From positions 1 through 64,000 of the forward strand of contig NZ_JBPOFB010000005.1 in NCBI RefSeq assembly GCF_051251565.1: DNA of 64,000 nt, read 5' to 3'. The stretch comes from Marivita sp051251565 (GTDB taxonomy: Bacteria; Pseudomonadota; Alphaproteobacteria; Rhodobacterales; Rhodobacteraceae). A program made the translations under genes and the position numbers. Each line of letters begins with the position of its first letter. Position 1 is the first letter of the stretch. Shown piece after piece: positions 1 through 5,877 of the stretch. A model generated the notes under the pieces. It saw only the letters and a program-made list of their open reading frames with translations, searched no databases and was not told the DNA's origin.

Positions 1-345
1 GTGGTCTCGGGTACGCACTTTGCCGGCGATGTAGAGGGATGTGCGGTCTACATCGTTGACGACATGATCTGCGGCGGCGGCACGATCCTGCGCGCTGCCG
101 AGGCGGTGCGCGCGCGCGGTGCCGCCGAAGTGCATGCCATCGCGACGCATGATCTGCTGACGGACGCAGCCGTCTCGGCCTTCTCCCAGACCACCCTTGT
201 CGACACGATCACCGTGACAGACAGCGTCGCTGCGCTTGAGACAGCCAGAGGTAAGCTTGGCGACCGGCTACGCATCTTGTCATGTGCCCCGATGATTGCC
301 GATGCGATCAAGCGATTGCACCCGCCGCTTGACGGCAGTCAATGA
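1..345 (+). CDS. prs: Ribose-phosphate pyrophosphokinase, C-terminal part (cut by window start)
   Basis: Only the last 114 residues are in the window. The segment VYIVDDMICGGGTI (residues 17-30) is the type I phosphoribosyltransferase PRPP-binding loop (usual form VLVDDMIDTGGTL), placed as in the C-terminal half of PRPP synthetases, which make PRPP from ribose-5-phosphate and ATP for nucleotide, His and Trp synthesis. The rest follows the family fold to the end. A GTG at base 1 is probably internal, not the true start. The 3' end of the gene contains an FNR-like palindrome that appears to serve the next gene. A phosphoribosyltransferase at the edge of a stress island suggests an accessory paralogue rather than the housekeeping prs; this is inference. 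Confidence 0.8.
   Translation: MVSGTHFAGDVEGCAVYIVDDMICGGGTILRAAEAVRARGAAEVHAIATHDLLTDAAVSAFSQTTLVDTITVTDSVAALETARGKLGDRLRILSCAPMIADAIKRLHPPLDGSQ
329..344 (+). promoter_or_regulatory. FNR-like box upstream of the CBS-domain gene
   Basis: TTGACGGCAGTCAATG: TTGAC and GTCAA are a perfect inverted repeat with a 4-nt spacer. It overlaps the last codons and stop of the prs fragment and is centred 69.5 bp before the ATG at 405. That fits a class II activator site at about -41 with a short leader. It is the most symmetrical of nine such boxes in the island. Confidence 0.65.
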
Positions 346-404
346 AACCAACGCGCGATTGATCCTACCATATATCTAAAGCGAAGCTGGAAGGAGTGCT
401 CCAA

Positions 405-824
405 ATGGAAATTGCCGCGGCAATGCATAAACAGGCCGACTGGGCCAGTGCCGACACGCCGGTCAGCGAGGTGGCGAAGATCATGCAAAAGGACGATATT
501 GGCGCGATTCCGATCGGCAAGGATGACAAGCTGATCGGCATGGTCACCGATCGCGATATCGCGCTTCGGGTGGTCGCGGCAGGACGTGATCCGGCAAAGA
601 CAACCGCCGAGGAGATCATGACCAAGGGCATCGTCTATTGCCGGACGACCGAGACGGTGGAAGACGCCATCCATCTCATGGACCAGAAAAAGATCCGCCG
701 TCTTCCGGTCCTCGACGACAACAAACGGCTCGTGGGCATGCTGAGCCTTGGCGATATTTCCCATTCGGTCAGCAGAGAATTGTCCGGCGAACTGCTGCAT
801 GCGGTCGCGGATCATCACAAGTGA
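405..824 (+). CDS. Two-CBS-domain protein
   Basis: 139 residues consisting almost entirely of a CBS pair (Bateman module): first CBS about residues 8-65 (IMQKDDIGAIPIG, GMVTDRDIALR), second about 73-132 (IMTKGIVYCRTTE, RLPVLDDNKRLVGML). CBS pairs bind adenosyl nucleotides and often sense energy charge. The start is set at ATG 405 because AAGGAG lies at 391-396 with 8-nt spacing; an in-frame GTG at 396 overlaps that RBS. First gene of a likely operon with the lipoprotein and hibernation-factor genes, headed by the FNR-like box at 329. Comparable stand-alone CBS proteins (mycobacterial Hrp1) are hypoxia induced; the parallel is inference. Confidence 0.9.
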   Translation: MEIAAAMHKQADWASADTPVSEVAKIMQKDDIGAIPIGKDDKLIGMVTDRDIALRVVAAGRDPAKTTAEEIMTKGIVYCRTTETVEDAIHLMDQKKIRRLPVLDDNKRLVGMLSLGDISHSVSRELSGELLHAVADHHK

Positions 825-885
825 CCAGAGGCACGCAACAGGTGTCGGTGGGTTTATGCGGCACCGGAAATCGTGAGGAAATTCT

Positions 886-1164
886 ATGAAACATATCTAT
901 GCAAATGTGTTGGCCATCGCAGGACTCCTTGCGCTGACAGGGTGCGAAAACCTCACTTCGGAACAGCGGACGGTGGTCGGCGTCACTGCCGGAGCCGCCG
1001 CTGGTCTGATTACGGCCGAGGCGCTTGATGCCGATAACAACTGGCGCCTGATCGCCGCGCTCGCCGGGGCGGCGGCCGGTACGCTTGTCGCGCAAAATTC
1101 AGCGACCGATCTTTGCGCCTATGCCCGCGGCGACGGCACCTATTTCACCGCGCCCTGCCCATAG
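886..1164 (+). CDS. Small glycine-zipper lipoprotein
   Basis: 92 residues. An N-terminal signal ends in the lipobox LTGC (residues 17-20), so Cys20 should be lipidated after signal peptidase II cleavage. Two Gly/Ala-rich hydrophobic stretches (GVTAGAAAGLITAEA and IAALAGAAAGTLVA) resemble the glycine-zipper hairpins of small SlyB/Rcp-type envelope lipoproteins. It lies 61 bp after the CBS gene and 23 bp before the hibernation-factor gene on the same strand, so co-transcription is likely. A poor GTGAGGAA-type RBS precedes the ATG. Exact function unknown; envelope stress or integrity is the reasonable guess. Confidence 0.75.
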   Translation: MKHIYANVLAIAGLLALTGCENLTSEQRTVVGVTAGAAAGLITAEALDADNNWRLIAALAGAAAGTLVAQNSATDLCAYARGDGTYFTAPCP

Positions 1165-1187
1165 CGACCAGAACGAGGACTGATCAT

Positions 1188-1739
1188 ATGCAAACCGTAC
1201 CGATCATCGCTTATCACCATGTCGACCCCTCACCGGCGGTCGAGAATCTTGTGCACCGACGCATAAAGGTGCTGGAACGGCGGGACGACCGCCTCACCGG
1301 GTGCGAGGTGACGATGGAGGCGCCACAGAAAAGGAAACGGCACGGGCGTGTCTTCAAGGTTCGGCTCAACCTGCATCTGCCCGGCCCTGATGTGTCGATT
1401 TCCCGGGAAATCGCCCAAGGCAGCGCGCAGGATGATTTGATCCTGGCGGTGAACCGCGCGTTCACCGCCGCCGAGAAAGCATTGAAGAAGCGTAAAAAGA
1501 AGATGGACGGCATTGAGGTGAAGCATCATCCGCCGGTGCTTCACGGCGAAATCGCTGAACTGGAGCCTGAACTTGGATATGGCTGGGTCCAGGCCGATGA
1601 TGGCCGCAAGGTGTATTTCCAGCGCGACAGCTTGGCCTCTGACGACTGGGAGCGTCTGCACAAAGGCACCCGGCTCCGGTTCCGCGAGATGCAGGGTGAC
1701 AAGGGGGCCTACGCGGTGTCTGTGACGATTGCCGGTTGA
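1188..1739 (+). CDS. HPF/RaiA-type ribosome hibernation factor fused to a cold-shock-like domain
   Basis: 183 residues. About residues 1-105 match the HPF/YfiA (sigma-54 modulation) fold: beta strand, helix with charged residues, and the basic helix ending KALKKRKKKMDGIE (around residue 105). About residues 118-183 are an OB/cold-shock-like domain: GYGWVQADDGRKVYFQRDSL replaces the CSD pattern GFGFI..DG..VFFH, followed by a basic RLRFREM strand. The usual HPF-long dimerisation domain is absent. Such proteins park 70S or 100S ribosomes in stationary or oxygen-limited cells. The start at ATG 1188 gives a complete HPF domain; a longer upstream reading frame overlaps the lipoprotein. Last gene of the CBS operon, convergent with the regulator at 1813-2583. 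Confidence 0.85.
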   Translation: MQTVPIIAYHHVDPSPAVENLVHRRIKVLERRDDRLTGCEVTMEAPQKRKRHGRVFKVRLNLHLPGPDVSISREIAQGSAQDDLILAVNRAFTAAEKALKKRKKKMDGIEVKHHPPVLHGEIAELEPELGYGWVQADDGRKVYFQRDSLASDDWERLHKGTRLRFREMQGDKGAYAVSVTIAG

Positions 1740-1812
1740 AGGAGATCAGCCCAGGGGAAAACCCGGACACCCGAAAAAAACCATCGCGATCCACGGCTGA
1801 ACCTGACCTCGG

Positions 1813-2583
1813 TCAGTGTTCGGGACGATGGTTCTTCAACAGATCCTGCAGGGTGGCAATGGCCTCGATTTCGTCTTCGTCCGCCACACGGGCCAAGGCT
1901 TTTGTGTCCCGGATCAAAATGCGGTCGGGTTCGAGAATGTCGATAGCCCCTTGATCGTTGAGAGAATGCAGGGCGCGAGATATCGATTCCGGCCGTGTGC
2001 CCAACAGGTGGGCCAGATCGGCCCGGCTGATAGGTATCTTGACCTCGATGCCCTCCGGCCTCGGCAGCAGAATATGGTCGATATCGCGAAACCGCGAACA
2101 CATCAGGAGCAGGAACCCGGCAATGCGGCCGACGATCTTCTGGTTTGACAGGACGATCAACCATTCCCGCGCCCGGTCAAGTTCGTTGGTGATGTCCAGC
2201 AGGAGTGCGCGCTCAAGGTCCGGCGATTGCGTCAGAAGGGTCTCGAATTCCGTCTTGGGAAATGCGCAGCATTCGACCTCTGTCGCCGCCTCGATGGAAA
2301 ATTCTGCCGCGCCATCAAAAGCCCGACCGAAAATATCCCCCTGGACAAGCAGCCCGACGATATGCTCCCGCCCATCCGCCAATGTCTTTTGCATTCGCAA
2401 GATGCCCGTCAGAACGCAGCCAATGAAGCCCATCTCCTCCTGCGCATGAGCCACTATTTGTCCGGCGGAAAAGCTTTTCACACGGCACATCGCGTCCAGC
2501 CTGTCCCGTGTTTCGGGCCGAATCTGCGAAAATGACGTCGATCCCAACAGTCCTTGGCGAACTTTTTTTATCTCGCTGGTCAT
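1813..2583 (-). CDS. Crp/Fnr-family regulator without N-terminal Fe-S cysteines
   Basis: 256 residues. Cyclic-nucleotide-binding-like beta roll about 12-125 (GQIVAHAQEEM, GDIFGRAFDG), dimerisation helix about 126-160, winged HTH about 180-235. The recognition helix RPESISRALHSL carries ESISR at 199-203, the ExxSR pattern with which E. coli FNR reads TTGA half-sites. Cysteines are at 33, 56, 105, 106 and 162, with no CxxC cluster near the N terminus, so oxygen sensing through a 4Fe-4S cluster is not expected; it may sense another ligand or act as a FixK/DNR-like second regulator. It is divergent from the host-attachment/FNR operon, sharing the intergenic region with the box at 2715. Confidence 0.9.
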   Translation of the reverse strand: MTSEIKKVRQGLLGSTSFSQIRPETRDRLDAMCRVKSFSAGQIVAHAQEEMGFIGCVLTGILRMQKTLADGREHIVGLLVQGDIFGRAFDGAAEFSIEAATEVECCAFPKTEFETLLTQSPDLERALLLDITNELDRAREWLIVLSNQKIVGRIAGFLLLMCSRFRDIDHILLPRPEGIEVKIPISRADLAHLLGTRPESISRALHSLNDQGAIDILEPDRILIRDTKALARVADEDEIEAIATLQDLLKNHRPEH

Positions 2584-2714
2584 ATCACCATCGCTCCTAG
2601 ATCAGCTGGCCCACGAGGGCGAATCGCTCCAACTTTTCTAAAACACCTTCAGATAATGCTATCATGAATGTCCCACAACCGCCACGAGCGGCAAACCGTC
2701 GGAAGGTGCCGGCG

Positions 2715-2730
2715 TTGACAGATATCAATG
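2715..2730 (+). promoter_or_regulatory. FNR-like box upstream of the host-attachment/FNR operon
   Basis: TTGACAGATATCAATG matches TTGAT-N4-ATCAA at 9 of 10 positions. Centred 70.5 bp before ATG 2792 and 138.5 bp before the divergent regulator start at 2583, so it could autoregulate both FNR-family genes. Confidence 0.65.
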
Positions 2731-2791
2731 ACCTTTCGGCGCGGATCAGCTTCCATCCCAAGAGCGCAAAGTGTTCAGAGTGGGGGATGTG

Positions 2792-3250
2792 ATGCGTTAC
2801 AAAACATGGGCCTTGGTGACCGATGGCGTCCGTGCCCGCATTCTGCGGGATCTCGAGGACGGCAATTCGCATGACCCGATAGAACTCGTCAGCAAGGCGA
2901 AATCGACCCATCTGCGCGATTATCTCTCCGACAAGGCGGGCCGCAGCTTCGCATCGGGTGCCGACGGGCGGCGCTCTGCCATGGAACCCGGATCCGACCC
3001 GGTGCTGCGCGACATGCAAGACTTTGCACAGGAAACCTTCAGTGTTCTGGAAGACCATTTTCGCAAGAGGAATCTGACCCGGCTGGCGATTTTCGCCGCA
3101 CCCAAGATGCTAGGGGTCTTGCGCCGCGAAATACCCGCGTCCCTCAAAGATGCCGTGACCCTCGAACGCGATCTCAATCTCGTCAACCTGCCCGAGGCGG
3201 ATCTGCGCAACGCCGTAATCCGGGCGCTTGGAAAGGAGCCAAAGACATGA
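2792..3250 (+). CDS. Host-attachment-family protein (Host_attach, PF10116-like)
   Basis: 152 residues from ATG 2792; GGGGGA at 2782-2787 acts as RBS and an in-frame GTG at 2771 is less likely. The pattern TWALVTDGVRARIL at the N terminus, the central RRSAMEPGSDPVLRDMQDFA and the C-terminal LAIFAAPKMLGVLRR.IP match the family first described as required for attachment to host cells in Agrobacterium. The fold resembles the eRF1/Rossmann-like nucleic-acid-processing domain; the biochemical role is not established. It ends 4 bp inside the next gene (ATGA overlap), so it is translationally coupled to an FNR-type regulator, and the pair sits behind an FNR-like box. Confidence 0.8.
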   Translation: MRYKTWALVTDGVRARILRDLEDGNSHDPIELVSKAKSTHLRDYLSDKAGRSFASGADGRRSAMEPGSDPVLRDMQDFAQETFSVLEDHFRKRNLTRLAIFAAPKMLGVLRREIPASLKDAVTLERDLNLVNLPEADLRNAVIRALGKEPKT

Positions 3251-4047
3251 TTCAGACTTCAAGTGGTTTGGCAGCAGATGTCGGATGCATTGGCGCCGAT
3301 GCCACCACATCTCTTGCCCAGTGTCGCGGATGCAAGTTGCGCGGATCACAACTTTGCCGCATCATCCTCGATGAACCATCATGCGGCACCCGTCCGCCAG
3401 TCCTCCGCCGACTTGGTCGCGGAAAGCGAATCGTCGGGCAAGGTGAGGCCAGCGGCTTTCTCGGAGTGATCCGACGCGGATACGCACGAAAATCCGTGAT
3501 AAAGCTGAGCGGCAAACGTACCCTGGTTGGCTTGGCAATGCCTGGAGACATCGTTGGCGGGCTTCCCGAACGGGAGCATGACTATGATTTCGAGGCTGCC
3601 ACCGACATCGAAATCTGCTTTTACGATAGTGCGACAGCGAAGCGGCAACTGGAAGTAAATCAGCCTTTCCGAAGGCGGATGCTGCAGGAAATAGACCATC
3701 AGCACCATCGCCTTCTCGGCCATCTCTGGCGCAATGGCACGTTGACCAGCCGCGAGCGGATCATCGCCTTTCTCGTCAGGGCGGTCGAGTTCATGCCGAC
3801 CGAGCCACTCCCCGACGGAAGCCTCGTCCTGAGCATGGAAATGGACCGGGGCGACTGGGCCGATCTCACCAACACAGCCGTCGAGACGATCAGCCGGACG
3901 TTACGGTATCTGGAAGACAAAGGCCTGATTGACAGCCTTACACCCTACCGGTTCCTGCTTCGCGATGTCGACTTGCTTGCGACCATTGCAGGTGTGGAGC
4001 CGCCCGCGCGTCGTACTGGAGCGAATGACAAATATAGGCGGATGTAA
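3247..4047 (+). CDS. FNR-type oxygen-responsive regulator with 4Fe-4S cysteine set
   Basis: 266 residues. CRGCKLRGSQLC places Cys26, Cys29 and Cys37 in the C-x2-C-x7-C spacing of FnrL-type regulators, and Cys124 in IEICFYD aligns with the fourth ligand of E. coli FNR (Cys122). Effector domain about 50-150, dimerisation helix about 140-175, HTH about 195-245 with recognition residues ETISR at 213-217 (ExxSR, as in FNR). Such proteins bind TTGAT-N4-ATCAA as dimers when the cluster is intact under low oxygen. Coupled by a 4-bp overlap to the host-attachment gene. Extra Cys14 and Cys46 are present. It is the obvious candidate to control the island's boxes. Confidence 0.92.
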   Translation: MIQTSSGLAADVGCIGADATTSLAQCRGCKLRGSQLCRIILDEPSCGTRPPVLRRLGRGKRIVGQGEASGFLGVIRRGYARKSVIKLSGKRTLVGLAMPGDIVGGLPEREHDYDFEAATDIEICFYDSATAKRQLEVNQPFRRRMLQEIDHQHHRLLGHLWRNGTLTSRERIIAFLVRAVEFMPTEPLPDGSLVLSMEMDRGDWADLTNTAVETISRTLRYLEDKGLIDSLTPYRFLLRDVDLLATIAGVEPPARRTGANDKYRRM

Positions 4048-4080
4048 ACTCGCTTCAGGTCAGTGAAATCTGACGACCGG

Positions 4081-4096
4081 ATGACCGCCGTCAATG
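4081..4096 (+). promoter_or_regulatory. FNR-like box upstream of hsp20
   Basis: ATGACCGCCGTCAATG has the conserved GTCAATG half facing the gene and a degenerate distal half. Centred 96.5 bp before ATG 4184, somewhat further than the other boxes. Confidence 0.5.
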
Positions 4097-4183
4097 CACT
4101 GGCGCGCGGTGCACATAGATTCAACGCTGTCATGAAACCTGTGTCCGTGCACAAGCGCGGCCTTGCCAGAAGGAGACCTGATC

Positions 4184-4708
4184 ATGTCCAAGAAGAAGTC
4201 CGAGATTGAAGTTCGCAAAGAGACGCCACCAGCCACCGTCGAGGGGTGGCCGTCGATGCTATCCCTCAGAAACGAGATCGACCGATTGTTTGACGATTTC
4301 GGCGCAGGACTCTGGCGGCAACCGCTGTCACGCCGGGTTCATTCATTGTTCCCCGCAAGTGCCGAATGGGCGCTGCAGCCGGCGACGGAGCTTGTGGAAT
4401 GTGACGGTGAATACCGGATCACAGCCGAATTGCCGGGAATGGCCGCCGAGGATATCGACATCAAGATGAGCGACGGAACGATCACCATTCGCGGTGAAAA
4501 ATCGGAGGAGAAGAAAGAGGAAAAGGAGGACTACCTCGTCAGTGAACGCCGCTACGGCGAATTCCAGCGCACCCTTTCCCTGCCCTCCGGCGTCGACGCC
4601 GAATCCGTTTCTGCGGATTTCGCCAACGGCGTACTGACCGTGACGTTGCCGAAGACCCCGGAAGCGAAACAGAAGGAACGCAAAGTGGAGGTGAAATCCG
4701 CCGCCTGA
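4184..4708 (+). CDS. Hsp20/alpha-crystallin small heat-shock protein
   Basis: 174 residues from ATG 4184, with AAGGAG at 4170-4175. The N-terminal region (WPSMLSLRNEIDRLFDDFG) is the usual Hsp20 lead-in. The alpha-crystallin domain spans about 68-165: PATELVECDGEYRITAELPG, a Lys/Glu-rich loop (EEKKEEKEDY) and the closing ANGVLTVTLPK. ATP-independent holdase that keeps unfolding proteins soluble. Followed 14 nt later by a perfect 19-bp hairpin, so probably monocistronic. No CIRCE or ROSE-like element was recognised in the 136 nt upstream; the visible signal is the FNR-like box at 4081. Confidence 0.93.
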   Translation: MSKKKSEIEVRKETPPATVEGWPSMLSLRNEIDRLFDDFGAGLWRQPLSRRVHSLFPASAEWALQPATELVECDGEYRITAELPGMAAEDIDIKMSDGTITIRGEKSEEKKEEKEDYLVSERRYGEFQRTLSLPSGVDAESVSADFANGVLTVTLPKTPEAKQKERKVEVKSAA

Positions 4709-4722
4709 GCAGACGGCGCAGT

Positions 4723-4769
4723 CCGAGGCACGGTGCGCCTCCACCCTATAGAGGCGCACCGTGCCTCGG
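4723..4769. terminator. Perfect 19-bp hairpin after hsp20
   Basis: Arms at 4723-4741 and 4751-4769 are perfectly complementary over 19 bp (left arm CCGAGGCACGGTGCGCCTC) with a 9-nt loop. There is no T-run on either side, so it may be a factor-assisted terminator, an mRNA stabiliser or a protein-binding palindrome. Confidence 0.6.
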
Positions 4770-4977
4770 CAGTCATGTCCCTGACCTGCCCCCAAACTAT
4801 CGGCTGCCGGGGTTTTCTTTTTGATGGCCATCTTGTGGATCTGGTCGAAGGCCATGGTTGCGCGTTCAACTGTGGCGGAGCCGAGGTTTAGCGCCTCATG
4901 GACATTCAAAAAAGGCTGGACCGCCTGAACTTACCCCCCATCTTGCAGCCAATCAGAATTTCAGAAAGGCCTTATGC

Positions 4978-5268
4978 ATGACCGCAACCAACGTCTCGAA
5001 CGTCAACAATCGACCCGACAGAACTTGCTCCCGTTGCGGCGGGGATGACCTTGTCGAATGCGAAACCACGACATCAATCTGGAGCGGGGAAAAGCCTTAT
5101 GTAATAGAACAAATACCCGCACTGCGTTGTGAAACGTGTTCGGAAGTCCTGATCAACGGCGAGACGGCGGAAACCTTGAAGCAGATTGGTCATGACGTTC
5201 TGAACGGAGGCATGACCGGGCGCACGATCGAGGTTCCGGTAATTGCCTTCCCGGCGCCTTCCTACTAA
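4978..5268 (+). CDS. YgiT-type zinc-finger protein
   Basis: 96 residues. CSRCGG near residue 17 and CETC near residue 53 form the two CxxC knuckles of the YgiT/MqsA-type zinc-binding domain; the spacer IWSGEKPYVIEQIPALRC is typical. MqsA is the antitoxin of MqsR, but no helix-turn-helix domain follows here and no MqsR-like toxin is adjacent, so it is better treated as a stand-alone member. ATG 4978 is chosen over upstream in-frame codons because the family begins here and AGAAAGG precedes it. It converges on the next gene with a 4-bp overlap of the 3' ends. The 208 nt between the hairpin at 4769 and this start hold no recognised gene. Confidence 0.8.
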   Translation: MTATNVSNVNNRPDRTCSRCGGDDLVECETTTSIWSGEKPYVIEQIPALRCETCSEVLINGETAETLKQIGHDVLNGGMTGRTIEVPVIAFPAPSY

Positions 5269-5780
5269 GCTGCGCGTGTTTCCGCCACACCTACGACGTA
5301 GTTCTCGCCATAGGCTTTCGCGCAACGCGGGCAGGTTGTGTAGAAGAAATAGATGTCGCCCGGCGTTCCGCCGCGTTTCCTGACCAAGTCCTGCATCTCC
5401 TGATACCAGTTGCGCGCCTCACGATAGGGTCCCTCGAAGACCTTGGTGACGAAGTCCCCGGACAGCGTTGTCATCTCCTCGTTTTCGACAGGCTTGCCGA
5501 CGGAAAAGTAGTGCTCGCTGGCCCAGGGCGAAGTGTCCCGGGTCAGCACGATGCAGTCGTCCGGGTCAACAGCACAGGCATCCTCGATGTGGCCTTGCAC
5601 ACGGGAAAACACTCGGCCCATATTCAGAGGCACATGCATGGCCGACATCGTCACCGCCCGTACCATGGGCTTGTCGCGAAAATGCAGATCCTGCCCGTCC
5701 CATCCCTCGGGGTTGAACTTGGGGCAACACCCCGTCGTGTTGATCGACATGTCGTAGCGTGGCAACTCGTTGATCTGCAT
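5265..5780 (-). CDS. Conserved hypothetical protein with C-terminal CxxC
   Basis: 171 residues, soluble, no signal peptide or membrane segment. Features: CC near residue 18, DDCIVLTRDTSPWASEHYFS mid-protein, FVTKVFEGPYREARNWYQEM about 110-128, and a C-terminal TTCPRCAKAYGENYVV with a CxxC that could bind metal. The FEGPY...W segment faintly recalls GyrI-like small-molecule-binding domains, but I do not recognise the family securely and assign no function. The gene has its own FNR-like box at 5836-5851, oriented toward it and 64.5 bp before the start, so it appears to belong to the island regulon. ATG 5780 is preceded by GGAGAGAGG on the minus strand. Confidence 0.75.
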   Translation of the reverse strand: MQINELPRYDMSINTTGCCPKFNPEGWDGQDLHFRDKPMVRAVTMSAMHVPLNMGRVFSRVQGHIEDACAVDPDDCIVLTRDTSPWASEHYFSVGKPVENEEMTTLSGDFVTKVFEGPYREARNWYQEMQDLVRKRGGTPGDIYFFYTTCPRCAKAYGENYVVGVAETRAA

Positions 5781-5835
5781 CCGCCTCTCTCCTCCATCAT
5801 CTATTGTTTAACGATAGACAGATCGGCACATCCGA

Positions 5836-5851
5836 CATTGATGGCGTGCAA
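5836..5851 (-). promoter_or_regulatory. FNR-like box upstream of the gene at 5265-5780
   Basis: Read on the minus strand: TTGCACGCCATCAATG. The half nearest the gene is ATCAATG and the distal half is TTGCA. Centred 64.5 bp before the start at 5780. It lies just past the end of the glucan synthase gene. Confidence 0.5.
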
Positions 5852-5877
5852 TTCGGCGTTCATGACCTCGCGTTGGC

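Noticed and set aside
4771..4909. Possible gene on the minus strand (encoding MAFDQIHKMAIKKKTPAADS)
   Set aside because: The frame runs on antisense into hsp20, has no recognised family and no convincing RBS; could be a fragment but not supportable.
4978..5780. Toxin-antitoxin pair suggested by the YgiT/MqsA-type zinc finger
   Set aside because: The neighbour is convergent, unrelated to MqsR, and the zinc-finger protein lacks an HTH domain.
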